The notes under the pieces: model-generated | What the model was told of the DNA's origin: nothing | The model's input: only the letters and a program-made list of their open reading frames with translations | The model's database searches: none | Part shown: piece by piece, positions 1 to 8,077 of the stretch | Numbering within the stretch: position 1 is the stretch's first letter | Layout of the letters: every line of letters begins with the position of its first letter | From: Spirilliplanes yamanashiensis | Lineage (GTDB): Bacteria > Actinomycetota > Actinomycetes > Mycobacteriales > Micromonosporaceae | DNA length: 64,000 bases | NCBI RefSeq assembly: GCF_016863475.1 | Contig: NZ_BOOY01000001.1 | Span: 186,001-250,000 of the forward strand | Direction of reading: 5' to 3' | Made by a program: the position numbers and the translations under genes

Positions 1-253
1 GGGTCGGCGGCTGCCGCGCGGCGTCGAGGGCGAGCGCGGCGTCGAGCGAGCCCACCACCTCGTCGGCGATGGCCGAGACGATGTCCTCCTTGCTGCGGAA
101 GTAGCGGTACACCGCGCCGACGGACAGGCCGGCCTCGCGGACCAGGTCCTGCATCGACGTGGCGTGCAGGCCCTTGGCGAGGAAGCAGCGCCGGGCGGCG
201 TCGAGGATCTGGCGGCGGCGGGCGGCGAGGTGCTCGTCGGAGACGCGGGGCAT
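1..253 (-). CDS. TetR/AcrR family transcriptional repressor (N-terminal part, cut by window edge)
   Basis: About 84 residues are visible from an ATG at 253. They form a TetR-type DNA-binding domain: helix-turn-helix with SMQDLVREAGLSVGAVYRYF, followed by the usual SKEDI segment. The ligand-binding domain lies outside the window. A perfect 14-bp palindrome (268-281) sits 15 nt upstream of the start and a near-identical copy (328-341) lies before the divergent membrane gene, so it probably represses itself and that gene. A TATGAT hexamer ends 7 nt before the ATG, suggesting a leaderless transcript. The family is certain; the inducer is unknown. Confidence 0.93.
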   Translation of the reverse strand, partial: MPRVSDEHLAARRRQILDAARRCFLAKGLHATSMQDLVREAGLSVGAVYRYFRSKEDIVSAIADEVVGSLDAALALDAARQPPT

Positions 254-260
254 GCGTCAC

Positions 261-281
261 ATCATAAAACGAACGTTCGTT
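261..281 (-). promoter_or_regulatory. tetR -10 element with adjoining TetR operator 1
   Basis: On the minus strand TATGAT (261-266) ends 7 nt before the repressor ATG. The perfect palindrome AACGAACGTTCGTT (268-281) lies just upstream of it, between the -35 and -10 positions, where a bound dimer would block RNA polymerase. Its 3-prime edge abuts TTGACA of the divergent promoter, so one site could control both directions. Confidence 0.8.
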
Positions 282-282
282 C

Positions 283-312
283 TTGACACGCGGCAGGGCA
301 GAGGCGCACTCT
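283..312 (+). promoter_or_regulatory. Predicted promoter of the TetR-controlled membrane gene
   Basis: TTGACA (283-288), an 18-nt spacer and CACTCT (307-312) form a plausible sigma-70 promoter. Operator 1 lies just upstream and operator 2 just downstream, consistent with repression at this site. The -10 box is weak. Confidence 0.5.
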
Positions 313-327
313 CGATTCATCAAAGAG

Positions 328-341
328 AACGAGCGTTCGTT
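328..341. promoter_or_regulatory. TetR operator 2
   Basis: AACGAGCGTTCGTT differs from operator 1 (268-281) at one base, which breaks perfect symmetry. It lies 14 nt before the ATG at 355 and just before the AGGAG ribosome-binding site (344-348). Confidence 0.75.
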
Positions 342-354
342 TTAGGAGATCCCG

Positions 355-1302
355 ATGAAGCGCTCCCTGCTGATCGCCGCCGCGGCGGTCGCCCTCCTCG
401 CCCTCCTCGTCCCGCTGTACGCGGGCCCGGCCACCGCCCTGGCACCGCGCGACCTGCCGATCGTCGTCGCCGGGCCCGCCCCCGCCGCCGGCGCGCTCGC
501 CGCCCGGCTCCCCGCCGACTTCGCCCCCACCGTCGTCGCCGACGCGGCCGCCGCCGACCGGGCCCTGCGCGACCGCGAGGCGTACGGCGCCGTCGTCCTC
601 ACCCCGGCCGGGCCGGTGCTGCACGTCGCGTCCGCCGCCGGCCCCGCCGTCGCCGCCGCCCTCACCCAGGCCGCCCCCCGCCTCGGCATCACCGCGCCCG
701 TCGTCGACGTCGTCCCCACCTCGCCCGACGACCCGCGCGGTGCCGGCTTCGCCGCCGGCCTCCTGCCGCTCGCCATGGCCGCCATGGCCGCCGGCGTCCT
801 GCTCGCCCTCGCCGCCGGCACCCGCGGCGCCCGCCTCGCCGGCCTCGCCGCGTTCACCACCCTCGCCGGTCTCGTCGGGGCCGCCGTGCTGGACCTGTGG
901 CTCGGCGTCGCGCCCGGCGGCTACTGGGCCGTCGCCGCCGCCGTCGGCCTGGTCACCGGCGCGATCGCCGCCACCGTCGCCGGCCTGGGCGCCGTCCTCG
1001 GCCGGGCCGGCGTCGCCCTCGGCGCGGTGGTCGTCTTCCTCGTCGGCAACGCGCTGTCCGCCGTCGCCTCCGCCCCCGAACTGCTGCCCCAGCCGTGGGG
1101 CGAGGTGGGCCAGTGGCTGCCCGTCGGCGCCGGCGCCACCCTGCTGCGCTCCGTGGCGTACTTCGACGGCGCCGGCGCCGGGCAGGCCGCCTGGACCCTG
1201 GCGGCGTACCTGGTGATCGGCGCCGCCCTGGCCGCCGCGGCCCGCACCCCGCGGCCCGCCCGCACCGCCGCCGCGCCGGACCGGGAGCTCGTCACCGCCT
1301 GA
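355..1302 (+). CDS. Multi-pass membrane protein, YhgE/ABC-2 permease-like, under TetR control
   Basis: 315 aa from an ATG with AGGAG six nt upstream. One N-terminal transmembrane segment (about 5-25) is followed by an extracytoplasmic Ala/Pro-rich region (about 30-130), then five or so hydrophobic segments in the C-terminal half (about 137-310). That order is seen in YhgE/Pip-like and ABC-2 exporter-type membrane proteins, but I see no ATPase partner beside it. Divergent transcription from a tetR gene with shared operators points to an inducible efflux or membrane-stress role. The family assignment rests on topology and is tentative. Confidence 0.75.
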   Translation: MKRSLLIAAAAVALLALLVPLYAGPATALAPRDLPIVVAGPAPAAGALAARLPADFAPTVVADAAAADRALRDREAYGAVVLTPAGPVLHVASAAGPAVAAALTQAAPRLGITAPVVDVVPTSPDDPRGAGFAAGLLPLAMAAMAAGVLLALAAGTRGARLAGLAAFTTLAGLVGAAVLDLWLGVAPGGYWAVAAAVGLVTGAIAATVAGLGAVLGRAGVALGAVVVFLVGNALSAVASAPELLPQPWGEVGQWLPVGAGATLLRSVAYFDGAGAGQAAWTLAAYLVIGAALAAAARTPRPARTAAAPDRELVTA

Positions 1303-1324
1303 CCGGCCGCCGGGCACCACCCGC

Positions 1325-1330
1325 CATACT
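1325..1330 (+). promoter_or_regulatory. -10-like element, leaderless start of the SCO4848-type gene
   Basis: CATACT ends six nt before the GTG at 1337 and no Shine-Dalgarno sequence is present, so a transcript starting at the GTG is likely. Confidence 0.4.
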
Positions 1331-1336
1331 CGGCGG

Positions 1337-1576
1337 GTGGTGCTCTCGCGTCGGTGGTCGGTGTTCCTCGTGCTCGTCGGGGTGTGGACGTGGGTGATCT
1401 GGCCGCGCTTCGCCGTGGCCATCTGGAACGACGACCGCTCGTTCGCGGCCGGCGGTGCGCCGACGTCGTTCCTGTGGGTGCACGCGCTGCTGATCGCGGC
1501 GTCGCTGGTCGTCGGGACCACGACGGGGGTGCTCGGCGTCCGCGGCTGGCGGGCGGCGCGTCGTAACGCAGGGTGA
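1337..1576 (+). CDS. SCO4848-family small membrane protein
   Basis: 79 aa from GTG. Two hydrophobic segments (about 7-27 and 46-66) flank a loop with the WPRFAVAIWNDDRSF signature. Length, the SRRWSVFLVLVGVW beginning and the WVHALL segment match the SCO4848 family of small actinobacterial membrane proteins as I remember it. The function is unknown. It is a short separate unit after the TetR-controlled gene. Confidence 0.75.
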   Translation: MVLSRRWSVFLVLVGVWTWVIWPRFAVAIWNDDRSFAAGGAPTSFLWVHALLIAASLVVGTTTGVLGVRGWRAARRNAG

Positions 1577-1698
1577 TGAATCCCGCTGATCGCCGGTTAT
1601 ATTAAATGATCCTTACAATAATTGACCGGTCGCTGGCGGGTCCGTTGACTGAGGGCGCCTCGTCCCCTCCGGTGCGGGCTGCGCACGGAAAGGCGACC
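1577..1698 (+). promoter_or_regulatory. AT-rich upstream region of the secreted GH16-like gene
   Basis: This is the most AT-rich stretch in the first 20 kb. It contains -10-like TATATT (1598-1603) and TACAAT (1614-1619), and TTGACC (1622-1627). None has a good partner at 17-18 nt, so the exact promoter is uncertain. GGAAAGG (1687-1693) is the ribosome-binding site for the ATG at 1699, which excludes the in-frame ATG at 1606 as the real start. Confidence 0.45.
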
Positions 1699-2631
1699 AT
1701 GAAGAAGCGCATTGTGGCGGCCCTCGGCACGACCGCCGTGGCGGTGACCGGCGCCGCCGTCGCCGTCATCCCGATGACGACCTCGAACGCCGCCGCGGCC
1801 TGTGCCGCCGCGTACAGCGACGCCGCCGTCTACACCGGCGGCGCCGTCGTCTCGCACCGGGGCCGGAACTGGGCCGCGAAGTGGTGGACCCAGCACGAGG
1901 TCCCGAGCACCGGCGGCTCCGGCGTCTGGCGGGACAACGGCGTCTGCGGCGACGGCCCCACGCCCCCGCCGACCACCGCGCCGATCACCGGCCCCGGGGC
2001 CAACCCGCCCGGCGGCGCCGGGGTGCTGTTCACCGACCGGTTCGACTCCTTCGACCGTGCCGTCTGGCAGTGCGAGTACACCTGCCCGACCACCGACGAC
2101 GGCAAGGCCCGCTTCGCGCTGCGCTCCGGCATCGCCCCGGACGCCGTCGGCACCTGGACCAAGGCGCGCTACAAGCCGGCCCGGTTCACCTCCGGCAGGT
2201 TCACCGTCCGCTTCGCCCTCACCGACCGCCCGGCCGGGAAGGTGTGGTGGGGCGTCGCCCTGTGGGACGACGGGCCCACCGCCGACATGAAGCAGTTCAA
2301 CGAGATCAACTTCGGCTACACCACCAGCCAGAGCTTCACGAACACCCAGCTGCTGTTCGAGAGCGCCAAGCGCGGCAAGTACCAGTCGATCAAGGTCGAC
2401 ACCGGCGTCGACCTGTACGACGGGCAGTGGCACACCGCCACCCTGGAGTACGACGCCCGGCGGGTCGCGTTCCACCTCGACGGCCGGCTGCTCAAGACGA
2501 TCACCGACGCCTCCGTGATCCCCACCGACCCGATGGACCTGATCCTCGGCCCGCGCATCGTCAAGGACGGCGGCGCCCCGCTGAACCGCGGCTTCACCCA
2601 GTCGATCGACTGGGTCGAGATCGCCCGCTGA
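1699..2631 (+). CDS. Secreted protein with CBM5/12 chitin-binding module and a GH16-like beta-sandwich domain
   Basis: 310 aa. A Sec signal peptide (MKKR, then a hydrophobic stretch to about residue 33) is followed by a CBM5/12-type module (about 34-80, with an AKWWTQ core and cysteines at both ends). A Pro/Thr linker comes next, then a concanavalin-like domain (about 105-310) in GH16 order: DDGKARFALRSG, FTVRFAL, WWGVALW, WHTATLEYD. The catalytic EIDIxE-type motif reads E202-I-N-F-G-Y. The nucleophile Glu is kept, but the assisting Asp is Asn and the acid/base Glu is absent. It may bind rather than cut polysaccharide. Start chosen by ribosome-binding site and signal peptide. Confidence 0.82.
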   Translation: MKKRIVAALGTTAVAVTGAAVAVIPMTTSNAAAACAAAYSDAAVYTGGAVVSHRGRNWAAKWWTQHEVPSTGGSGVWRDNGVCGDGPTPPPTTAPITGPGANPPGGAGVLFTDRFDSFDRAVWQCEYTCPTTDDGKARFALRSGIAPDAVGTWTKARYKPARFTSGRFTVRFALTDRPAGKVWWGVALWDDGPTADMKQFNEINFGYTTSQSFTNTQLLFESAKRGKYQSIKVDTGVDLYDGQWHTATLEYDARRVAFHLDGRLLKTITDASVIPTDPMDLILGPRIVKDGGAPLNRGFTQSIDWVEIAR

Positions 2632-2635
2632 CCCC

Positions 2636-2682
2636 CGTGTACTGCGCGGCCGGCGGGTGACGCCGGGCCGCGCAGTTACACG
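2636..2682 (+). terminator. Hairpin terminator after the GH16-like gene
   Basis: The arm CGTGT-ACTGCGCGGCC-GGCG (2636-2655) folds onto CGCC-G-GGCCGCGCAGT-T-ACACG (2661-2682) with a GGTGA loop and single-base bulges. There is no U-tract, as is usual in high-GC actinobacteria. It starts 5 nt after the stop codon. Confidence 0.75.
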
Positions 2683-2798
2683 CGGGTAACGGTGCGCCAA
2701 CAGTCCGGCTCGAAAGAGAGCGACTGAGCAGGCCCGGGGTTACAGTCCGCCGAGGGACGCGCCGCCAACAGGCAGCGCGCCGTGGGAAGGAGACGGGT

Positions 2799-3899
2799 TT
2801 GCGTCCTGTTCGTGGGAAGCGGATCTTTGCGGCGCTCGCGGCCGGCGGGTTGACCCTCGCCGCGGCCGCGTGCGGTGAGGCACCGGCCGAGAACACCGGC
2901 AGCAACGGCGGCGCGAGTGCCGCCCCGACATACAGCGCGTGCATGGTGACCGACGTCGGCGGCATCGACGACCGGTCGTTCAACGCGTCCGCGTGGGCCG
3001 GCCTGCAGGCCGCCAAGGCCGCGGCGCCGAACATCGACGCGAAGAACACCTCGTCGACGGCGGAGGCCGACTACGAGCCGAACCTGCGGGCGTACGTCAC
3101 GCAGAAGTGCAACTTCATCCTCGCGGTCGGCGGCCTGATGGGCACGGCCACCGGCAAGATCGCGAAGGAGAGCCCCGACCAGCAGTTCGCGATCGTGGAC
3201 GCCGCGGTCCCGGACGCGAGCAACGTGTTCCCGATGCAGTTCGCCACCGAGCAGGCCGCGTTCCTCGCCGGCTACCTCGCGGCGGGCTACTCGAAGACCG
3301 GCAAGGTCGGCACGTTCGGCGGCCTGAAGATCCCGCCGGTGACCGTCTTCATGGACGGCTTCGCGGACGGTGTGGCCCACTTCAACAAGGTCAAGAGCAA
3401 GAACGTCCAGGTCGTCGGCTGGAACAAGCAGGCGCAGAACGGCACGTTCGCGGAGAGCTTCACCGCGCAGGACAAGGGCAAGTCGATCACCGACACCCTG
3501 GTCGCGCAGGGCGCCGACGTGATCATGCCGGTCGCCGGCGGCACCGGCCTCGGCGCGGCGGACGTCGCGAAGGGCTCGGCCGGCAAGGTCGCCGTGATCT
3601 GGGTCGACACCGACGGCTGCAAGAGCGCCGAGCAGTACTGCGACACCTTCCTCACCACGGTGGTCAAGAACATCACCGGCGCGGTGGAGGAGGCGGCCAC
3701 CAAGGGCGCCAAGGGCGAGCCGCTGACGGCGACCCCCGGCTACCTGGGCACCCTGGAGAACGAGGGCGTCTCGCTGGCGCCGTACAACCAGTTCGACAGC
3801 AAGGTCGACCCGGCCCTCAAGGCCGAGGTCGACAAGCTGAAGGCGGACGTCATCGCGGGCACCGTCACGGTGACCTCGGCGAACTCGCCCAAGAAGTAA
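2799..3899 (+). CDS. BMP-family nucleoside-binding lipoprotein of an ABC importer
   Basis: 366 aa from a TTG start with GAAGGAG six nt upstream. Signal peptide with lipobox ending at Cys25 (LAAAAC), then a Ser/Gly/Ala linker. The mature part is a BMP/Med-type periplasmic-binding fold: VTDVGGIDDRSFNASAWAG at the N-terminus, FATEQAAFLAGYLAAG, then PVTVFMDGFADGV and DVIMPVAGGTG. It should capture nucleosides at the outer membrane face and deliver them to the permeases encoded at 5514 and 6781. First gene of the importer operon. A strong hairpin (3916-3957) separates it from the ATPase gene. Confidence 0.93.
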   Translation: MRPVRGKRIFAALAAGGLTLAAAACGEAPAENTGSNGGASAAPTYSACMVTDVGGIDDRSFNASAWAGLQAAKAAAPNIDAKNTSSTAEADYEPNLRAYVTQKCNFILAVGGLMGTATGKIAKESPDQQFAIVDAAVPDASNVFPMQFATEQAAFLAGYLAAGYSKTGKVGTFGGLKIPPVTVFMDGFADGVAHFNKVKSKNVQVVGWNKQAQNGTFAESFTAQDKGKSITDTLVAQGADVIMPVAGGTGLGAADVAKGSAGKVAVIWVDTDGCKSAEQYCDTFLTTVVKNITGAVEEAATKGAKGEPLTATPGYLGTLENEGVSLAPYNQFDSKVDPALKAEVDKLKADVIAGTVTVTSANSPKK

Positions 3900-3915
3900 C
3901 GCGCACCATCTCCGG

Positions 3916-3957
3916 CCGCCGCGCGGCCGCGGACACCCCTCCGCGGCCGCGCGGCGG
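3916..3957. terminator. 17-bp intercistronic hairpin between binding-protein and ATPase genes
   Basis: The arms 3916-3932 and 3941-3957 are perfect reverse complements of 17 bp with an 8-nt loop (ACACCCCT). It lies 17 nt after the lipoprotein stop and 34 nt before the ATPase start. Such structures often act as partial terminators or 3-prime mRNA stabilisers, giving more binding protein than transporter. That role is inferred. Confidence 0.8.
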
Positions 3958-3990
3958 TCGCATGGCCCCTCACACCCCGGAGGCCCCCCG

Positions 3991-5517
3991 GTGAGACTCG
4001 AGCTGCGTGGCATCACCAAGCGGTTCGGTGACCTCGTCGCCAACGACCACATCGACCTGACCGTCGAGCCCGGCGAGATCCACGCGCTGCTCGGCGAGAA
4101 CGGCGCCGGCAAGTCGACGCTGATGAACGTCCTGTACGGGCTGCTCCAGCCCGATGAGGGCGAGATCCTGGTCGACGGCGAGGTGCGGCCCATCCGCAGC
4201 CCGCGCGACGCGATCGCCGCCGGCATCGGCATGGTGCACCAGCACTTCATGCTCGTGCCGGTGTTCACGGTCGCCGAGAACATCGCGCTGGGCGCGGAGG
4301 AGACCCGCGGCGGCCCGCTGGGCTGGCTGGACCGCCGCCGCTCGCGGCGCGCGCTGGTCGACGTCTCGCAGCGCTACAACCTGCCGGTCGACCCCGACGC
4401 GGTGGTGGAGAACCTGCCGGTCGGCGTGCAGCAGCGCGTCGAGATCGTCAAGGCGCTCACCCGCGAGGTCGACCTGCTGATCCTCGACGAGCCGACCGCG
4501 GTGCTGACGCCGCAGGAGACCGACGAGCTGCTCGCCGTGATGCGGGCGCTCAAGGAGTCCGGCAAGTCGATCGTGTTCATCACGCACAAGCTCAAAGAGG
4601 TCAAGGCGATCGCCGACCGGATCACCGTGATCCGGCGCGGCCGCACGGTCGGCACGGCCAGCCCGGACGCGGCGGAGGACGAGCTGGCGTCGCTGATGGT
4701 GGGCCGGCACGTCAGCCTGGAGGTCACCAAGGACCCCGCCGACCCGGGCGCCCCGATCCTGCAGATCGCCGACCTGGTCGTGGACGACGACCGCGGCGTG
4801 CGCGCCGTCGACGGCGTCGACCTGGTGGTGCGCTCCGGCGAGGTGCTCGGCGTGGCCGGGGTGCAGGGCAACGGGCAGACCGAACTGGTCGAGGCGATCA
4901 TGGGCCTGCGCGAGGTGCGGGCCGGCACGATCACCCTCGACGGCGTCCCGCTGGCCGGGCGCACCACGAAGCAGGTGCTGCGCGCCGGCGTCGGCTACGT
5001 CCCGGAGGACCGCAGCGTCGACGGCGTCGTGAAGGAGTTCACGGTCGCCGAGAACCTGGTGCTGGACATCTACGACCGCGAGCCGTTCGGCAACGCGTTC
5101 AGCCTGCGGCCGGAGAAGATCGCGGCGTCCGCGCGCGAGCGCATCGAGCAGTTCGACGTGCGCACCCCGTCGCCCGACGCGGCCGTCGGCACGCTGTCCG
5201 GCGGCAACCAGCAGAAGGTGGTCGTGGCGCGGGAGATGTCCCGGCCGCTGAAGCTGTTCATCGCGGCGCAGCCGACCCGCGGCGTGGACGTCGGCTCGAT
5301 CGAGTTCATCCACAGCCGGATCGTGCACGAGCGTGACATCGGCACCGCCGTCCTGCTGGTCTCCAGCGAGCTGGACGAGGTGCTGGGCCTCGCCGACCGC
5401 ATCGCGGTGATGTACCGGGGGCGCATCCTCGGCATCGTCTCGCCGGACACCCCGCGCGAGCAGATCGGCCTGCTGATGGCCGGCATCACCGAGCAGGAGC
5501 AGGAGGACGCCCGGTGA
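3991..5517 (+). CDS. Nucleoside ABC importer ATPase with two nucleotide-binding domains
   Basis: 508 aa from GTG with GGAGG seven nt upstream. The first domain has Walker A GENGAGKST (35-43), a QQRVEI signature and Walker B LLILDEPTAV. The second has the degenerate GVQGNGQTE loop (about 289), a full LSGGNQQKV signature and IAAQPTRGVDVGS, all typical of the sugar/nucleoside (YufO/NupO, RbsA-like) class. It energises import with the permeases at 5514 and 6781. Its stop overlaps the next start by 4 nt (GTGA). Confidence 0.95.
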   Translation: MRLELRGITKRFGDLVANDHIDLTVEPGEIHALLGENGAGKSTLMNVLYGLLQPDEGEILVDGEVRPIRSPRDAIAAGIGMVHQHFMLVPVFTVAENIALGAEETRGGPLGWLDRRRSRRALVDVSQRYNLPVDPDAVVENLPVGVQQRVEIVKALTREVDLLILDEPTAVLTPQETDELLAVMRALKESGKSIVFITHKLKEVKAIADRITVIRRGRTVGTASPDAAEDELASLMVGRHVSLEVTKDPADPGAPILQIADLVVDDDRGVRAVDGVDLVVRSGEVLGVAGVQGNGQTELVEAIMGLREVRAGTITLDGVPLAGRTTKQVLRAGVGYVPEDRSVDGVVKEFTVAENLVLDIYDREPFGNAFSLRPEKIAASARERIEQFDVRTPSPDAAVGTLSGGNQQKVVVAREMSRPLKLFIAAQPTRGVDVGSIEFIHSRIVHERDIGTAVLLVSSELDEVLGLADRIAVMYRGRILGIVSPDTPREQIGLLMAGITEQEQEDAR

Positions 5518-6776
5518 CGACCGTCGAGAAGCCGCCGGCGGAGGCCAAGCCGGAGAAGACCGAGGACGGGTTCCTCCAGCACTTCCTGCACAACCTGTGG
5601 GCCGCGAACACCGTCGTCGTCACCCTGCTGTCGGTGCTGCTCGCGATGGTGATCGGCGCGGTGCTGATCATCGTGTCGGACGAGGAGGTCCGGGCCACCT
5701 GGACCTACCTGTTCGCCCGGCCCGGCGACGCGCTGCAGGCCAGCTGGACGGTCGTCACCGACGCGTACGCCGAGCTGTTCAAGGGGTCGGTCTTCGACCC
5801 GGTGGCGGTGGCCGACTGGACGTCGGGCGCGGGCACCTGGCAGGCGGTGTTCACGCCGATCTCCGAGACGCTGACCTACACCGCCCCGATCGTCTTCACC
5901 GGCCTGGCGGTGGCGCTGGCGTTCCGCGGCGGCCTGTTCAACATCGGCGCGCAGGGCCAGGCGGTGCTGGGCACGATGATCGCCGCGATGGCCGGCTTCC
6001 TGCTGCCGCTGCCGCCGGTGCTGCACCTGCTCGTGGCGCTGCTGGCGGGCGCGCTGGGCGGCGCGGTGTGGGGCTTCGTGCCCGGCATCCTCAAGGCCCG
6101 CACCGGCGCGCACGAGGTCATCACCACGATCATGCTGAACTACACGGCCGGGCTGCTGCTGGTGTGGCTCATCCACCAGAACGGCATCCAGGACCCGGAC
6201 CGCACCGACGCGATCAGCAAGACCGTCGAGTCGTCGGCGCAGCTGCCCGCGTACGGCGGGGCGCTGCGGGTGCACCTCGGCATCGTGCTCGCCGTGCTGG
6301 CGACCGCCGGGGTGGCGTGGCTGCTCAACCGCTCGACGTTCGGCTTCGAGCTGCGCGCGGTCGGCGCCAACCCCGACGCCGCCCGCACCGCCGGCATCAG
6401 CGTGGCGAAGACGTACACGCTGCTCATGGTCATCGCGGGGGCGCTGTCCGGGCTGGGCGGCGCCACCCAGGTGCTCGGCGTCGCGCACACGCTGACCCCG
6501 GCGGTGGCCGGCAACATCGGCTTCGACGGCCTGCTGGTGGCGCTGCTCGGCCGGACGAGACCCTGGGGCGTGCTGCTGGCGGCGTTGCTGTTCGGCGCGC
6601 TGCGCGCCGGCGGCAACCGGATGCAGACCGCGGCCGGCATCTCGCTGGAACTGGTCACGGTGCTGCAGGCCCTGATCGTCGTGTTCATCGCCGCGCCGGC
6701 GCTGGTGAAGGCGCTGTTCCGGCTGCGCGCCGCCCGCGCCGCGCGGCTGTCGACCAGCGTGGCGAAGGGGTGGTGA
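5514..6776 (+). CDS. Nucleoside ABC importer permease 1 (BPD_transp_2 family)
   Basis: 420 aa, GTG start overlapping the ATPase stop. The cytoplasmic N-terminus is followed by about ten hydrophobic segments. The family motifs are clear: FRGGLFNIGAQGQ near residue 140, GAHEVITTIMLN, and RAVGANPDAARTAGI about two thirds along. This matches the YufP/NupP branch of branched-chain/sugar-type permeases. It pairs with the permease at 6781 to form the transmembrane pore. Confidence 0.94.
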   Translation: MTTVEKPPAEAKPEKTEDGFLQHFLHNLWAANTVVVTLLSVLLAMVIGAVLIIVSDEEVRATWTYLFARPGDALQASWTVVTDAYAELFKGSVFDPVAVADWTSGAGTWQAVFTPISETLTYTAPIVFTGLAVALAFRGGLFNIGAQGQAVLGTMIAAMAGFLLPLPPVLHLLVALLAGALGGAVWGFVPGILKARTGAHEVITTIMLNYTAGLLLVWLIHQNGIQDPDRTDAISKTVESSAQLPAYGGALRVHLGIVLAVLATAGVAWLLNRSTFGFELRAVGANPDAARTAGISVAKTYTLLMVIAGALSGLGGATQVLGVAHTLTPAVAGNIGFDGLLVALLGRTRPWGVLLAALLFGALRAGGNRMQTAAGISLELVTVLQALIVVFIAAPALVKALFRLRAARAARLSTSVAKGW

Positions 6777-6780
6777 CGCG

Positions 6781-8049
6781 ATGACGACCGCGACCGTGGA
6801 CGAGGCCCCCGTGGCCGTCGTGCCCGACCGGTTCTGGGACCGCCACCGCCGCCTCGGCGCCGCCGTCGCCGCCCTCGGGCTGCTCGCGGCGGTGCTGTTC
6901 GGGGGGCTCGCGCCCGCCGAGCCGGCCCGGTTCACCCTGAGCGAGAACGCCGAGGGCGCCGCGTGGGAGATCGACGGGCGGTTCGGCGCCATCCTGTTCG
7001 GCGTGCTGGCGCTCGCGGCCGGCGCCGCCCTGCTGGCCGGGGTGGCGCGGCGGTTCTCGACGCTGCTGCTCGCCGCCGGCATCGGCTGCTTCGTGCTGTC
7101 GTTCCTGTGCTGGCAGGTCGCCGGGGCGTTCATGCCGCTGGTCGACACGGCCAGCGGCTCGCTGGCCCTGGCGCTGCCGCTGATCCTGGGCGCCACCGCC
7201 GGCGTGCTCGGCGAGCGGTCCGGCGTCGTCAACGTCGCCATCGAGGGCCAGTTCCTGATGGGGGCGTTCTTCGCCGCCATGGTGGGCACGCTGGCCACCA
7301 GCGTCTGGGCGGGCCTGCTCAGCGCCGCGGTCGGCGGCGTCATCATCGCGGGCATGCTGGCGGTGCTGGCGATCCGGTTCCTGGTCGACCAGGTCGTCGT
7401 CGGCATCGTGCTCAACCTGTTCGCGGCGGGCGTCACCGGCTTCCTGTACGAGCGACTCATGCAGCAGGACCAGCAGACCTACAACCAGCCGCCGCGGCTG
7501 CCGACCTGGCGCATCCCCGGCCTGGCCGACATCCCGGTGATCGGCCCGGTGCTGTTCGACGCCAGCGCGCTGGTCTACATCGCGCTGGCCGCCGTCGTCA
7601 TCGTGCACGTGGCGCTGCTGCGCACCCGGTGGGGCCTGCGCACCCGCGCGGTCGGCGAGCACCCCACCGCCGCCGACACCGTCGGCATCCGGGTGCGCGG
7701 GCTGCGCTACACCAACGTGCTCATCGGCGGGCTGGTGGCCGGGCTCGGCGGCGCGTTCTTCACGCTGGTCGCCACGGGCAGCTTCACCAAGAACATGACG
7801 TCCGGCGCGGGCTTCATCGCCCTCGCGGCGCTCATCTTCGGCCGGTGGACGCCGTTCGGGGCGCTCGGCGCGGCGCTGTTCTTCGGCTTCGCCCAGAAGC
7901 TGGCCACGTACCTCAGCGCCATCGGCAGCTCGGTGCCCAGCGAGTTCCTCAACATGCTGCCGTACCTCGCGACGCTGGTGGCGGTGGCGGGCCTGGTCGG
8001 CCGGGTGCGGGCGCCCGCGGCGGACGGAAAGCCGTACGTGAAGGCCTGA
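6781..8049 (+). CDS. Nucleoside ABC importer permease 2 (BPD_transp_2 family)
   Basis: 422 aa, ATG four nt after the previous stop. About ten transmembrane segments; motifs ERSGVVNVAIEGQFL, VDQVVVGIVLNLFA and RAVGEHPTAADTVGI are those of the YufQ/NupQ half-permease. The N-terminal 130 residues form extra hydrophobic segments before the conserved core, as in other actinobacterial members. Last gene of the importer operon; the cytidine deaminase starts 28 nt downstream with its own promoter-like element. Confidence 0.94.
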   Translation: MTTATVDEAPVAVVPDRFWDRHRRLGAAVAALGLLAAVLFGGLAPAEPARFTLSENAEGAAWEIDGRFGAILFGVLALAAGAALLAGVARRFSTLLLAAGIGCFVLSFLCWQVAGAFMPLVDTASGSLALALPLILGATAGVLGERSGVVNVAIEGQFLMGAFFAAMVGTLATSVWAGLLSAAVGGVIIAGMLAVLAIRFLVDQVVVGIVLNLFAAGVTGFLYERLMQQDQQTYNQPPRLPTWRIPGLADIPVIGPVLFDASALVYIALAAVVIVHVALLRTRWGLRTRAVGEHPTAADTVGIRVRGLRYTNVLIGGLVAGLGGAFFTLVATGSFTKNMTSGAGFIALAALIFGRWTPFGALGAALFFGFAQKLATYLSAIGSSVPSEFLNMLPYLATLVAVAGLVGRVRAPAADGKPYVKA

Positions 8050-8065
8050 CCCGGGTGGCGTCGGG

Positions 8066-8071
8066 CAGAAT
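8066..8071 (+). promoter_or_regulatory. -10-like element before cdd
   Basis: CAGAAT ends six nt before the ATG at 8078 and there is no Shine-Dalgarno sequence. This suggests a leaderless start in addition to read-through from the importer operon. Confidence 0.4.
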
Positions 8072-8077
8072 TGCGGC

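Noticed and set aside
159-1397. Plus-strand open frame across tetR and the membrane protein gene
   Set aside because: Arg/Pro-rich shadow product; it conflicts with two genes that have recognisable domains and regulatory sites.
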